A stretch of DNA of 64,000 nt from Bacteroidaceae bacterium. GTDB lineage: Bacteria; Bacteroidota; Bacteroidia; Bacteroidales; Bacteroidaceae. Positions within the stretch are counted from its first letter, which is position 1. Every line of letters begins with the position of its first letter. Where the stretch lies: positions 1 through 64,000 of the forward strand of contig JAGAAL010000004.1 in NCBI GenBank assembly GCA_017615245.1. The letters are read 5' to 3'. The notes under the pieces were generated by a model. That model saw nothing but the letters and a program-made list of their open reading frames with translations. It made no database searches and was not told where the DNA came from. A program made the position numbers and the translations under genes. Positions 43,476 to 52,851 of this stretch are shown here, piece by piece.

Positions 43476-44363
43476 TTAGATGCCCACGTTGAAGCCCAGA
43501 GGATCCATTGCCTTGTAAGCATCATGCATCTCTTGCTCCACATTACTGTATTCACCATTCACATTCTTCAGCTCCTCAGGAGCCAGTTGGAGACCTTCTT
43601 CCACAATCTTTGCAGCCTCGTCTTTCTTTCCTTCTGCCATCAGGATAGCACCTAAACGAAGATAAGCGTTAGTGACGTATGGATTGATGGTTTTCACCTT
43701 CGTATAACATTCCTTTGCTTCTTCGGGTTTCTGCAACGCCTCACAACATTCGCCTTTCAGCATCAGATATTCATCGTTCTCTTCATCGAGTTGGAGGATG
43801 ACATCCACATCCGCCTCTGCTTCTGTATATTGCTGCATCTCCATCAGCAGTTGTGCTCTCAAGTAATAAGCCTCAGCAAATGGCTCATCCAGTTTCGAGA
43901 TGGCTAATGTACATTGTGCTACAGCACTAATCATATCACCCTTAGCCTTGTACATCTTCGCCAACTGATAATGTGTCGCCGGCTCTGAATCATCGAGTTG
44001 AAGGGCCGCATTACAAATGTCTTCCATCTGCTCGTATTGTTCTGTCTGGAAATATAGCTCTGCCAAATTGAGCAGCACCTCTTTGTTGTCTGGAGCCGTC
44101 TCACGCACTTTCTCTAACTGCTCAATCGCACCTTCAAGGTCGTTTGCGCTGACCAGTGCGTTGGCATAGATGAGACGAGTTTCCATATCGTCCCGTAACT
44201 CCAATGCACGTCTGAAGCACTCCAGCGCATACTCTAGTTTTCCTATCCGCTGTGCCTGAATACCATCGTACTTAAACACATCGAACTGGTTCTTTTTCTG
44301 CTGCTCTTGTTTATCTTCTTCTGATTCTTCCTTACCTGTAAATAATGTCTTGAAAAATCCCAT
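43476..44363 (-). CDS. Tetratricopeptide-repeat protein
   Basis: The product is 295 aa with no signal peptide. About six TPR units, e.g. GKLEYALECFRRALELRDD, EQLEKVRETAPDNKEVLLNLAELYFQTEQYEQMEDICNAALQLDD, YTEAEADVDVILQLDEENDEYLMLKGECCEALQKPEEAKECYTKV (residues ~40-240). It is very acidic. The N-terminus MGFFKTLFTGKEESEED could associate with membrane. It probably serves as a protein scaffold; partner unknown. Confidence 0.85.
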   Translation of the reverse strand: MGFFKTLFTGKEESEEDKQEQQKKNQFDVFKYDGIQAQRIGKLEYALECFRRALELRDDMETRLIYANALVSANDLEGAIEQLEKVRETAPDNKEVLLNLAELYFQTEQYEQMEDICNAALQLDDSEPATHYQLAKMYKAKGDMISAVAQCTLAISKLDEPFAEAYYLRAQLLMEMQQYTEAEADVDVILQLDEENDEYLMLKGECCEALQKPEEAKECYTKVKTINPYVTNAYLRLGAILMAEGKKDEAAKIVEEGLQLAPEELKNVNGEYSNVEQEMHDAYKAMDPLGFNVGI

Positions 44364-44377
44364 ATCTTATTTGTTTG

Positions 44378-46282
44378 TTATTTCTGTTTTATCTTCGTTC
44401 CTTTCACCACCACATCTTCTTCTGTAACCATATTCTGCACAAGTGCGCGGATATCTTCAGCGTTTCCAGAGATGGCAAGCAACTCCTTCATCGTATGCCA
44501 CTCTCCATCTGCCAACACATGCTGTATTTCATCCGTCAACGATTTGATTGCCTTTGCATTTCCTTTCTGTTTCTTGCTGCGTAGACAGACATCGCAACAT
44601 CCACATTCTTTTGCGTTTTCCTCGCCAAAATATTGTAACAGTTGCTGACTTCGGCATTGCTCATCACTCGAAGCGTAGTTGAGTATCTCGTCAATGCGTC
44701 GTGCGAAATCTGCCTTGCGGTCGTCATACACCATCGGCGGCAATCCTATATCTTCTTTCGCGATTCTGCCTATGCGGAACATCACTGTTGGCGTCTTCCT
44801 GCGTGGAATATAGTCAATAATGCGTCGCTGATTCAGGTCTTTCAGCACATTATAAACGGTCTCCACGTCTATGCCTGTCAGATGCGACAGATACATCTCG
44901 TCGATGTACTCGAAATCGGCAAACAAGCCAGTATAGTTCCTAAGCAGCGCCTGAATAACCTTATCTACCAACTCCTCTTTGCTATTCAGCATGTAGAGTT
45001 CGTCCTTACGGAGTATGATGCGCACCCTCGATTTGAAGTCGTTGTCTTCCACATAGTCAATATATCCTGCATTATTCAGTAACCTCAGGGCATTGTTGGC
45101 GGTATTGGCAAAATGACGGAAATATTTGCAGAACTTCTCCATGCTGAAGTCGAATGTCCGACCTCGTGCCTCGCCCATTCCTACTTGCAGAAAATGACAC
45201 ACATCCTCATACGTCTGACGGATATATTCAGGATCAGGATAGGTCTCGCTGATACGTTTGTGCAACTGTACTTTGTCCAACGGGTTATACAGCAACACCG
45301 CGTATGCCTTCAATCCGTCTCTACCAGCACGTCCAGCTTCCTGGAAATACGACTCGATGGAGTCAGGCATATTGTAATGTATCACCAACCGCACATCGGC
45401 CTTGTCGATACCCATTCCAAAGGCGTTGGTGGCTACCATCACACGGTTTCTTCCTTTTGCCCAATTGATGTGTCTCAGGTCTTTCTCTGCATCTGTCAAT
45501 CCTGCATGATAATTGTCGGCAGAAATGCCATTTGCTATCAAATACTGCGCCAGTTCGCTTGTCAGTCGGCGACTACGTGTGTAAACGATAGCACTCCCTT
45601 GTGACATCTTCTGCAGGATGTTCAACATCTCTGCCGTCTTGTCGGCTGTCTGACGAACAATATAAGCCAGGTTCTTACGCTCAAAACTCATCGAGAACAC
45701 GTTGTGTTCCTTGAATTCCAACTTATCCTGAATATCATCCACAACCTTTGGGGTAGCTGTTGCCGTCAGTGCCAATACAGGCACATGATACGGAATGAGG
45801 TGCCGCACCTCAATTATCTTGAGGTAGGACGGGCGGAAGTCATATCCCCACTGGGACACACAATGTGCCTCGTCCACCGTTATCATACATATCTTAGGGA
45901 TGTGAGCCAGTTTCTGTCGGAACATCTCCGAACAGAGGCGCTCAGGCGAAATGTAGAGGAACTTATATCTGCCGTAGATACAATTGTCGTATGCCCTGCG
46001 AACGTCATCAGCCATCATGCCCGAATACACGGCTTCGGCCTTGATACCATTCATGCGCAGACGACTCACTTGGTCTTTCATCAGCGAAATCAATGGCGTC
46101 ACTACGATGTTCAGCCCTTCCATTGCCAACGTAGGCACTTGGAAACAGATGGACTTTCCGCCACCAGTTGGCATCAGCCCTAACGTATCTTTGCCTTGAG
46201 CAATACTTTTTATGATATCTTCTTGGATGCCACGAAACGAGTCGTAACCCCAGTGTTCCTTCAACAGCTCACGAAAAGTCAT
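44378..46282 (-). CDS. recQ: ATP-dependent DNA helicase RecQ
   Basis: The product is 634 aa from the ATG at 46282 (a GTG one codon earlier is possible). Motifs: Walker A MPTGGGKSICFQVP, DEAH box TVDEAHCVSQWGYDFRP, ATNAFGMGIDKADVRLVIH, QEAGRAGRDG, and the zinc module ending CGCCDVC. The winged-helix RQC part follows; no HRDC domain is evident at the short C-terminus. It unwinds 3'-5' in recombination repair. Its ATG shares TGATG with the recJ stop. Confidence 0.95.
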   Translation of the reverse strand: MTFRELLKEHWGYDSFRGIQEDIIKSIAQGKDTLGLMPTGGGKSICFQVPTLAMEGLNIVVTPLISLMKDQVSRLRMNGIKAEAVYSGMMADDVRRAYDNCIYGRYKFLYISPERLCSEMFRQKLAHIPKICMITVDEAHCVSQWGYDFRPSYLKIIEVRHLIPYHVPVLALTATATPKVVDDIQDKLEFKEHNVFSMSFERKNLAYIVRQTADKTAEMLNILQKMSQGSAIVYTRSRRLTSELAQYLIANGISADNYHAGLTDAEKDLRHINWAKGRNRVMVATNAFGMGIDKADVRLVIHYNMPDSIESYFQEAGRAGRDGLKAYAVLLYNPLDKVQLHKRISETYPDPEYIRQTYEDVCHFLQVGMGEARGRTFDFSMEKFCKYFRHFANTANNALRLLNNAGYIDYVEDNDFKSRVRIILRKDELYMLNSKEELVDKVIQALLRNYTGLFADFEYIDEMYLSHLTGIDVETVYNVLKDLNQRRIIDYIPRRKTPTVMFRIGRIAKEDIGLPPMVYDDRKADFARRIDEILNYASSDEQCRSQQLLQYFGEENAKECGCCDVCLRSKKQKGNAKAIKSLTDEIQHVLADGEWHTMKELLAISGNAEDIRALVQNMVTEEDVVVKGTKIKQK

Positions 46283-48009
46283 CACGCTTCTCCTTTTCCT
46301 CCCCTGATGTCTTCGATTTGCAACTGCACCTCACCACGCTTGTGGGTATTCTCCTCGATGGTGTAGACAATGTCGAACGAACCTTTCGTCTTGATGTAAC
46401 GTGCCTCCGAACTCTGTCCGAATGCAATGCCGTTCATCACATTGCTCGACTTGCTGTCCACCAGCTCAAGTTTGATGTGCTCTTGCTCTCTGCCTACCAC
46501 CTTGCTAGTGCCGTAGTCGTACACTTGGTGGGTACAGAACACAGGTTTCGGGTTCTCTGGGCCAAACGGGCGAAACTTCTTCAAGTCGTTGAAGAACTTA
46601 TGGGTAATTTCCTTGAAGTTGATTTCTGCATCCACCTCCAGCGTTGCCTTGATATGTTCTGGGTTGATGTTCTCTGTGACATATGCCAGGAACCTCTGTT
46701 TGAACTCCTCCAAGTTTTCCTCTTTTAACGAAAGACCTGCAGCATAGGTGTGTCCACCAAAGTTTACCAACAAATCTCTGCAACTTTCGATGGCAGCATA
46801 AACATCAAATCCAGCGACACTACGTGCAGAACCCACGATTTCATCGCCTGCCTTGGTCAGCACCACAGCCGGACGATAATAGAGTTCCGTCAGACGTGAA
46901 GCCACGATACCTATCAAGCCCTTGTGCCAATCTTCATTGTAGATGACAATCGCACTCTCGTCTTCATTGCTACTGATGTTAGCCACCAGATTGCTGGCCT
47001 CCACCGTCATCCGCTTGTCCAACTCCTTGCGCTCCTCGTTGTACTGATCTATCTGCTCAGCCATCTTCTTCGCCGTCTCAGGGTCGTGTTCTATCAACAG
47101 CGAAACAGACTCCTTGCCATTCTGCATGCGTCCTGATGCATTGATGCGCGGACCTATCTTGAAGATAATGTCCGACATCACCACATCGCGGTCCGTCAGG
47201 CCACAGATATCGAGGATGGCTTTCAAACCTGTACTTGGTTTGGTGTTCAACTGACGCATACCATGATAGGCAAGAATGCGGTTCTCGCCTACGATGGGCA
47301 CAATATCGGCAGCGATACTCACCACCACAAGGTCTAAGAGAGGTAACAGACTGCTGAACGCAATACCATTGCTCAGCGCAAATGCCTGAACTAGTTTAAA
47401 TCCCACGCCACACCCCGACAGGTTCTTATCAGGATAAGTGGCGTCTTTCCGCTTTGCATTGAGGATGGCCACTGCAGGCGGTAATACCTCATCGGGCACA
47501 TGATGGTCGCAGATTATAAAGTCTATCCCTTTCGACTTGGCGTATGCTATCTCCTCAACGGCCTTGATGCCGCAATCGAGAATGATAACCAGCTTCACCC
47601 CTGTCTCAAACGCATAATCTATTCCCTGCTTCGATACACCGTATCCTTCGTCATTCCTGTCGGGGATGTAGTAATCGAGGTTCGAATAGTACTGTTGCAG
47701 AAAGCGATAAACCAATGCAACCGCCGTACACCCGTCCACATCATAGTCACCGTAAATCAAAATGCGTTCCTTCTTACCCATTGCCTCGTTCAGACGTTCG
47801 ACGGCTAAGTCCATATCCCGCATCAGGAATGGGTCGTAGAGGTCGTGCAATTGGGGTCGGAAGAACTTACGCGCCTCTTCTTCGGTGGTGATGCCCCTCT
47901 TGATTAGCAGCTGACACAGAACAGGGCTGATATTCAGTTTAGCAGCCAGCTCTTGCGCCTTCTCCGTTTCTTGAGGTGTTGAGGGTTTGTAGTTCCATTG
48001 ATAATTCAT
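46282..48009 (-). CDS. recJ: Single-stranded-DNA-specific exonuclease RecJ
   Basis: The product is 575 aa, full length. DHH-family motifs: DYDVDGCTA, LDCGIKA, ICDHHVP, and GGHTYAAGLSL with DHHA1-like C-terminus. Degrades ssDNA 5'-3' with Mn in repair. recQ follows with a 1-base overlap, a functional RecJ-RecQ pair in RecF-pathway resection. Promoter at 48099. Confidence 0.96.
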   Translation of the reverse strand: MNYQWNYKPSTPQETEKAQELAAKLNISPVLCQLLIKRGITTEEEARKFFRPQLHDLYDPFLMRDMDLAVERLNEAMGKKERILIYGDYDVDGCTAVALVYRFLQQYYSNLDYYIPDRNDEGYGVSKQGIDYAFETGVKLVIILDCGIKAVEEIAYAKSKGIDFIICDHHVPDEVLPPAVAILNAKRKDATYPDKNLSGCGVGFKLVQAFALSNGIAFSSLLPLLDLVVVSIAADIVPIVGENRILAYHGMRQLNTKPSTGLKAILDICGLTDRDVVMSDIIFKIGPRINASGRMQNGKESVSLLIEHDPETAKKMAEQIDQYNEERKELDKRMTVEASNLVANISSNEDESAIVIYNEDWHKGLIGIVASRLTELYYRPAVVLTKAGDEIVGSARSVAGFDVYAAIESCRDLLVNFGGHTYAAGLSLKEENLEEFKQRFLAYVTENINPEHIKATLEVDAEINFKEITHKFFNDLKKFRPFGPENPKPVFCTHQVYDYGTSKVVGREQEHIKLELVDSKSSNVMNGIAFGQSSEARYIKTKGSFDIVYTIEENTHKRGEVQLQIEDIRGGKGEA

Positions 48010-48079
48010 CTATATTTTGTTTATTAATCAGCGTTTTCGGGGGGCAAAGTCAGCCGTTAGCCAACGCGCCCGTTTATGT

Positions 48080-48098
48080 AATGCCACATTTCGGCATT
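48080..48098 (-). promoter_or_regulatory. Hairpin at the 5' end of the recJ-recQ transcript
   Basis: AATGCC/GGCATT around a 7-base loop lies immediately after the -7 box (minus strand), so it would be the first structure in the mRNA and may stabilise it. Confidence 0.45.
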
Positions 48099-48106
48099 CA
48101 AAGGTA
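48099..48106 (-). promoter_or_regulatory. -7 promoter box for the recJ-recQ-TPR-trpS operon
   Basis: Minus-strand TACCTTTG, about 90 bases before the recJ ATG. A weaker TGACTTTG lies closer, on the minus strand near 48050. Confidence 0.68.
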
Positions 48107-48190
48107 TGAAAAAAATCTCACACAAAGAGCATCTTCCAACTTTTTTCCGACAAATTACCTGTTTTTTCTTATAAAAAACAGCGTATTGTC

Positions 48191-48228
48191 AAAAAAAAGG
48201 CCTTACATTCGCAAAAATGTAAGGCTCT
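48191..48228 (-). terminator. Intrinsic terminator of the zinc metallopeptidase gene
   Basis: On the minus strand GCCTTACAT pairs with ATGTAAGGC, followed by a run of eight T. It is also hairpin-capable on the plus strand. Confidence 0.88.
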
Positions 48229-48246
48229 TTTGATGTTAGGGAATCT

Positions 48247-49137
48247 CTACAGTTCGCTGTCGCTTCGACTGAATGTGTCGCCTCTTGTGACATCACCCGT
48301 CTGAAGTCCCAGTTTGAACCAACGCAAACGCTGGGCGGAAGTTCCATGAGTGAACTCTTCAGACACCACAACTCCACGGGCTTTCTTCTGCAAATAGTCA
48401 TCACCGATAACCTGTGCACAGCGGATAGCTTCCTCGATATCACCATCCTCCAACGAGTTGAACATCTTGTTGTCATAGTGTGCCCACACACCTGCGTAGA
48501 AGTCAGCAAGCAACTCCAAACGAACAGAAACCTTGTTGGCGTCCTCCTTGCTGAGTTTCGCCATCTGCTGATGAGCCTTGCCCAGTGTTCCGTTCAAGTA
48601 TTCCACATGGTGACCTACCTCGTGCGCTATCACGTAAGCGTAGGCAAAATCGCCATCTGCTCCCAACGACTGCTTCATCGTCATGAAGAACGACAGGTCG
48701 ATGTAGAGAGCCTGGTCGCCTGAACAATAGAAAGGTCCCATCTGAGCCGAACCATTTCCACAAGCGGTTTGTACGGCATCCGTATAGAGCACCATACGGG
48801 GGTACTCATACTCACCCCAGTTGTTCTGCTTAAACACCTCAGTCCACACGTCCTCCGTACCCGCAAGAATCTGCTTCGAGAACGTAGCCAGCTGCTGTTC
48901 TTCCTCCGTAAACTCACGTTGTCCTTGAGCCACTTCCGTGTTACCTCCGATCACAGAACCCAATCCGCCATTCTGGTTTACCGTGTCCACCACAGCGGCG
49001 AACGGGTCTCCTCCGCTGATCCATGCAATCAAAGCTGCAATGATTATACCTCCAATGCCCAATCCGGCCTTGGTCTTACCGCTCATACCTCGGCGGTCGT
49101 CTACATTTGTGCTTTCGCGTCTTCCGTCTAATCTCAT
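48247..49137 (-). CDS. Neutral zinc metallopeptidase (YpfJ family)
   Basis: The product is 296 aa. N-terminal charged segment with RRESTNVDDRRG, one TM (GIGGIIIAALIAWISG, about 26-42), a low-complexity linker, and the protease domain with zinc motif VIAHEVGHHVEYLNG and third ligand region RLELLADFYAGVWAH. CSGDQALYIDLSFF is a family mark. It sits on the outer face of the inner membrane. Substrate unknown. It has its own promoter (49170) and terminator (48191). Confidence 0.9.
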   Translation of the reverse strand: MRLDGRRESTNVDDRRGMSGKTKAGLGIGGIIIAALIAWISGGDPFAAVVDTVNQNGGLGSVIGGNTEVAQGQREFTEEEQQLATFSKQILAGTEDVWTEVFKQNNWGEYEYPRMVLYTDAVQTACGNGSAQMGPFYCSGDQALYIDLSFFMTMKQSLGADGDFAYAYVIAHEVGHHVEYLNGTLGKAHQQMAKLSKEDANKVSVRLELLADFYAGVWAHYDNKMFNSLEDGDIEEAIRCAQVIGDDYLQKKARGVVVSEEFTHGTSAQRLRWFKLGLQTGDVTRGDTFSRSDSEL

Positions 49138-49169
49138 ATTAATTATTGGTTTAAGATTGTTTTCGATTG

Positions 49170-49177
49170 CAAATATA
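49170..49177 (-). promoter_or_regulatory. -7 promoter box for the zinc metallopeptidase gene
   Basis: Minus-strand TATATTTG, 32 bases before the ATG at 49137. Confidence 0.78.
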
Positions 49178-49292
49178 CATAAAAGAATTTAAAGACATAC
49201 ACAAAAACACGGAAAAAATGATTTTTCCAAGTATTAAATCAGCAGTTTCCCTATTTTTCCCTATAACATACGCAGTTAACGAAAAGATTTCG

Positions 49293-49300
49293 TAACTTTG
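49293..49300 (+). promoter_or_regulatory. -7 promoter box for the exported protein at 49324
   Basis: TAACTTTG, 23 bases before the ATG. Confidence 0.8.
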
Positions 49301-49323
49301 CTGGCGATTAAAAGAAACAGAAT

Positions 49324-49917
49324 ATGAAGAAAACTATTCTTATTGCCATTCTCGCCCTCACCGCATTGACGGGGCAGGCACAAGAGATTAGAACGAGTGA
49401 GCCGACATTAGACGATTACCTGCAATTGCTGAATGCCAAGGGCTATATTGCCTACAGTTTCGACACACAAGACTTCAAGGGCAAGTCGGTTGAGCCTGTC
49501 GTCATGGAATACGTGAAAGGAAAAGAGGCGAGAGATGTACTTGGATTTAGTTTTTCGTTCCCAATTGGGGAAAAGCTCGTCATCGGACTTGCACCATCAA
49601 GCAATGATTCAACGTATGTCTATTCCTACCAATCCGTCGGCGGTGGCGGCTTTAATTCCACTTTAAAACTACTACCTGTCTATGCTCCAGAGATGCCGAC
49701 GAAACAGGCATACAGATACGAGTCGCGTCCCTTCGAACTTGTTTCTCCTGTTGAAACAAGAAAATTCATTCCGCTCGTCTTGTTCGGCTCCTATTGGTAT
49801 GAACCAGAAACAGGCGTTAGCCGTTTCTGTGGCGAGAAACTCATTAAACACAATTTTTCGTCAGAAATCACCAAATCCATTCCCCATTTCTACGTCCTCG
49901 GCATTAAGATTAAATAG
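49324..49917 (+). CDS. Exported protein of unknown function
   Basis: The product is 197 aa: signal peptide (KKTILIAILALTALTGQAQ), then EPTLDDYLQLLNAKGYIAYSFDTQDFKGKSVEPVVMEYVKG and a beta-rich body with a Gly-rich patch (SVGGGGFNS). From memory it may match DUF5041 of Bacteroidales, not checked. It is transcribed alone and followed by a 21-bp repeat block. Confidence 0.68.
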   Translation: MKKTILIAILALTALTGQAQEIRTSEPTLDDYLQLLNAKGYIAYSFDTQDFKGKSVEPVVMEYVKGKEARDVLGFSFSFPIGEKLVIGLAPSSNDSTYVYSYQSVGGGGFNSTLKLLPVYAPEMPTKQAYRYESRPFELVSPVETRKFIPLVLFGSYWYEPETGVSRFCGEKLIKHNFSSEITKSIPHFYVLGIKIK

Positions 49918-50020
49918 TTCATTTAGAAGGCCAAAGGTCTGAGAAATTGCTTTTTCAGCTTATTTATTTTGCTATCCCAAAGGGAAAAAGATTTTATACA
50001 AGGAGGGAAAAGTTGTTCAA

Positions 50021-50094
50021 GGACGTGGAACCTGTGTTCCTGGACGTGGAACACTGGTTCCTGGGCGTGGAACACAGATTCCACGCCCAGGAAC
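50021..50094. repeat. Three 21-bp tandem repeats and a 16-bp hairpin
   Basis: Units of 21 bp at 50021-50041, 50042-50062 and 50063-50083 share GGnCGTGGAAC. GTTCCTGGGCGTGGAA (50057-50072) pairs perfectly with TTCCACGCCCAGGAAC (50079-50094). Because 21 is a multiple of 3, all frames give pseudo-repeats; no gene is called. Confidence 0.85.
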
Positions 50095-50145
50095 AACAAA
50101 ATCCATTTGGAATTAGAACAAAAAGGATGTGTCGGAACAAAAGAG

Positions 50146-51264
50146 TTACAGTATCCTCGTAACTGTATATCCTTGTTTCTGCAGCATTGAGAGGATGCCT
50201 TCGCTGCCTGGAGTATTGAGCAGATGGGCCAATCCTACCACGATAAGGGTTTGATGGTCTTTCATCAACTGTGGCAACTGGGTCATCCAATAGCGATTAC
50301 GGTCATTGATAAGCACATCATTGCCATAGACACGTTCGGATTCTGGCATTTCGTCGAGAAAATCTATCAGTTCATTACCTTTTCCACTTCTGTAGATGGA
50401 ATCTATCTGAGGGATTCGGCTACAAAGTTCATATTGTGCTCTCCCTCCTCTGTAAATCAGCTGTACGAGATTCTTGGTGCTAAAGTCATTCAGAATCAAG
50501 TCGATCAAGTCTGCCTGGCTGTCAATAAAGGCACCCATTACATTGATGCTGTCAAGCCCCACACTCATGATACGTGGTTGCTGCTTATCAGGATGCTCGA
50601 CTGCATACGCTTCGTTCAGTTCGTTGGCTTTCATCGCAATCATGAGATCCAACAGCTTATAGTCGCTTGTATAGCCACGAACATCCTTATAGAACTGGCT
50701 GAATTTCGATGTCGTAAGCGATTGCCACAGAGAGGGGAGCACAAACGGAAGCGCATATCGATAGGCTTTCTCACCCTGAACAGTCGACATACTCGCCACT
50801 TTGTCATTCACTTGGAAATACGCTATGATACGATCCAACGAATCGAGTTGCTGAGGTGTGAGGTAGCGGGTATAGGCATCTATCCCTGTGGTATCCAGGA
50901 ATTCTTGCATCACCGTAGGCATCTCACGCTCCAATTTAGAGGAATCAAATCCCTGCAATTTTGTGATAATACTTGCCATTGTGGCCTGCTGATTCGGATG
51001 AATCATCTCCTCCATACTCATCTCTGCAGCCAGACACGTGATGGTGCCGAGTATAGAGTCAAGTCCAGGTACCTCATGCATGTATTCACCATGAACATAA
51101 TGCACAGTTCCCAATGCATACGAAGGTTTCTGGCCTTTCTTCTCAATCTTGAAGAACACTCCGTCGAGTGCCTTCTGCCCCTTCTGCTGAGCCGCGAGGG
51201 GTGCAGCGCCCGTCGTGAAGACGGACACTGCGATTAGTATTAACCTTAAAAATCTCGTTTTCAT
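50146..51264 (-). CDS. TraB/GumN family protein
   Basis: The product is 372 aa from the ATG at 51264 (an ATG two codons earlier is possible). Signal peptide (LRLILIAVSVFTTGAAPLAAQ), then TraB motifs: ALGTVHYVHG (GTxH), LNDRNRYWMTQL and VVGLAHLLNTPG near the C-terminus. The family is thought to be metal-dependent protease-like; in bacteria the role is unclear. It lies last in the ABC/GntR/GIN run, separated by a 108-bp palindromic element. Confidence 0.85.
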   Translation of the reverse strand: MKTRFLRLILIAVSVFTTGAAPLAAQQKGQKALDGVFFKIEKKGQKPSYALGTVHYVHGEYMHEVPGLDSILGTITCLAAEMSMEEMIHPNQQATMASIITKLQGFDSSKLEREMPTVMQEFLDTTGIDAYTRYLTPQQLDSLDRIIAYFQVNDKVASMSTVQGEKAYRYALPFVLPSLWQSLTTSKFSQFYKDVRGYTSDYKLLDLMIAMKANELNEAYAVEHPDKQQPRIMSVGLDSINVMGAFIDSQADLIDLILNDFSTKNLVQLIYRGGRAQYELCSRIPQIDSIYRSGKGNELIDFLDEMPESERVYGNDVLINDRNRYWMTQLPQLMKDHQTLIVVGLAHLLNTPGSEGILSMLQKQGYTVTRIL

Positions 51265-51313
51265 AATCATTTCGTTATTTTGAGTAAGTGTCTATTAACT
51301 ATTTGAGTTTTAT

Positions 51314-51421
51314 TCATACTCCTCCACCGCTGGGCGGTCCCCCTCCGCTAACTTAGCGGAGGAGCTATAAAGCTCTTCTCCTAAGATAGGGGAAGTACCC
51401 CAAAGGGGGGAAGGAGTATGA
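51314..51421. repeat. 108-bp palindromic (MITE-like) element between the GIN and TraB genes
   Basis: Ends TCATACTCCT and AGGAGTATGA are perfect inverted repeats. Inside lie CTCCGCTAACTTAGCGGAG, GAGCTATAAAGCTC and the G/C palindrome module (CCCC/GGGG). Confidence 0.75.
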
Positions 51422-51435
51422 TAAGAACTAAAGGC

Positions 51436-52395
51436 TTAATTCACTTTCTTCAGTTGCTTTGTTTTTAGCGTATCTTCCTCTACGCGAAGCTCTGCAGGCT
51501 CCACAACATCCGCTTTCAGATGACGGGTCTTGATGCCTCCGAGTGCCATACAGGTCTTGCGAAGCACGTGGGTTGTACCTTCAAGTTCTACATCACCAGC
51601 ACCTGAAGAGACAGCTGTGATTGACTGACAATCTACCTCGAGTTCTATACCTCCAGCTCCAGTCGAAATAGCCAGAATCTTATCAGCCGTAACCGCTCCA
51701 TCGATATCACCTGCACCGTATGTGTAGAAGTTGGCTTCATCCTTCACCTTTGCTTTCTTGAAGGTTGCATCGCCAGCACCTGTAACGTTAACTGTCAGGC
51801 GATTGGCTTTCAACTTGCGAAGACTGAGGTCGCCTGCACCACCCATATCAATCGTGACGTTTTCCGCAGTGATGCTACCCAACTCAGCATCGCCTGCTCC
51901 TGTGATATTCAGACGGAAATCGTTGATATACACAGAGTCTTCGATAATAAATTCGCCTGAACCTGTAAGGCTGACACCAAAGAGCGTAGGAGCCTGCACA
52001 AGAACCAGAATGGCTGGAGTCCAATGGGTGTACTTCTGATTGGCACTCACATTAAGTACCTTGTTCATCTCGCCATCTGGACCTGAAGAATCGAACAACT
52101 CAAGGGTATAGGCTTCGATGGCCTTTTTGTTTCCTATCACCGTCACCTTGAAGGTGTCGCTTTGGATGTATTTTATCTCTGCGCTGGTTGTCGATGTAAT
52201 GTTACAGAAGTCGTCAAGATCCAAGTCCATCTCCATAACTGGGCCCCATTGTTCAGAGTCGCGGAAGTCTAAATTATGGTTATCAGGACGACGATCCATA
52301 GGGATACATGAAGCGACGATGAAGAGGATGGAGGCGCAGGAAATGAGCCATCTGCTAATCCCCATTAAGAGGGGGCGTCTTTGATTGGTATTCAT
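51436..52395 (-). CDS. Head GIN domain (DUF2807) lipoprotein-like protein
   Basis: The product is 319 aa (an in-frame ATG at codon 11 also possible). The hydrophobic N-terminus ends FIVASCIP, a lipobox-like Cys. The body is a right-handed beta-helix of repeats with GAGDAEL, GGAGDLSL, TGAGDATF, YGAGDIDG, TGAGGIEL, SGAGDVEL every ~17-22 residues (about 155-275), the GIN/auto-transporter-adhesin pattern. Probably a cell-envelope surface protein. It begins 5 bases after the GntR stop, so is likely under its control. Confidence 0.85.
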   Translation of the reverse strand: MNTNQRRPLLMGISRWLISCASILFIVASCIPMDRRPDNHNLDFRDSEQWGPVMEMDLDLDDFCNITSTTSAEIKYIQSDTFKVTVIGNKKAIEAYTLELFDSSGPDGEMNKVLNVSANQKYTHWTPAILVLVQAPTLFGVSLTGSGEFIIEDSVYINDFRLNITGAGDAELGSITAENVTIDMGGAGDLSLRKLKANRLTVNVTGAGDATFKKAKVKDEANFYTYGAGDIDGAVTADKILAISTGAGGIELEVDCQSITAVSSGAGDVELEGTTHVLRKTCMALGGIKTRHLKADVVEPAELRVEEDTLKTKQLKKVN

Positions 52396-52400
52396 ATTGT

Positions 52401-52760
52401 TTATGCGATTGCTTTGTTGATATAATTGGTTAATTCACTCACTGTGATGCCCAATGTCTGCATTGAGCGCACGATTTCGGGTACCGACTCCTTCACGAAC
52501 TCTTCCTTGCGGAGGTTGTGGATGGTCTGCTTGGCACCAGGGCTGACGAAATAGCCTAAACCGCGCTTGGTGTAGATGATCTGCTGGCTCTGCATCCAGT
52601 CGTATGAACGCATCACGGTGTTGCTGTTCACCTCGACCTCGGCTGCTGTCTCGCGAACTGATGGCACACGTCCCTCTTCCTCGTACTGTCCGAGAAGAAT
52701 CTGGTCGCATATCAAGTCGGCGATTTGCAGATATATTGCTTTTTTTCCGTTGAAATTCAT
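52401..52760 (-). CDS. GntR-family transcriptional regulator, YtrA subfamily
   Basis: The product is 119 aa. GntR winged helix: IYLQIADLICDQILLGQYEEEGRVPSVRETAAEVEVNSNTVMRSYDWMQSQQIIYTKRGLGYFVSP. A short C-terminal helical tail replaces the large effector domain, as in YtrA. The YtrA family represses linked ABC-transporter operons in response to cell-envelope agents. It lies after the permease gene and before the GIN gene; the palindrome at 54704-54727 is its best operator candidate. Confidence 0.92.
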   Translation of the reverse strand: MNFNGKKAIYLQIADLICDQILLGQYEEEGRVPSVRETAAEVEVNSNTVMRSYDWMQSQQIIYTKRGLGYFVSPGAKQTIHNLRKEEFVKESVPEIVRSMQTLGITVSELTNYINKAIA

Positions 52761-52823
52761 AGTCTTATTTACTATTTATTCATTTACAATTTACTATTGG
52801 ATTCATTTATCTATTGTTCCATT

Positions 52824-52851
52824 CCTCCCCTCGGGGAGGTTAGGAGGGGGC
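52824..52851 (+). repeat. G/C-rich palindromic repeat between permease and GntR genes
   Basis: CCTCCCCTCGGGGAGG (52824-52839) then TTAGGAGGGGGCT. Perfect 7-bp arms; full module orientation as in the 1836 and 31419 copies. Confidence 0.75.

Noticed and set aside
49947..50190. Two overlapping ~70-codon frames with 7-residue periodicity
   Set aside because: The periodicity comes from the 21-bp DNA repeats; all frames look repetitive and none has a promoter or ribosome site.
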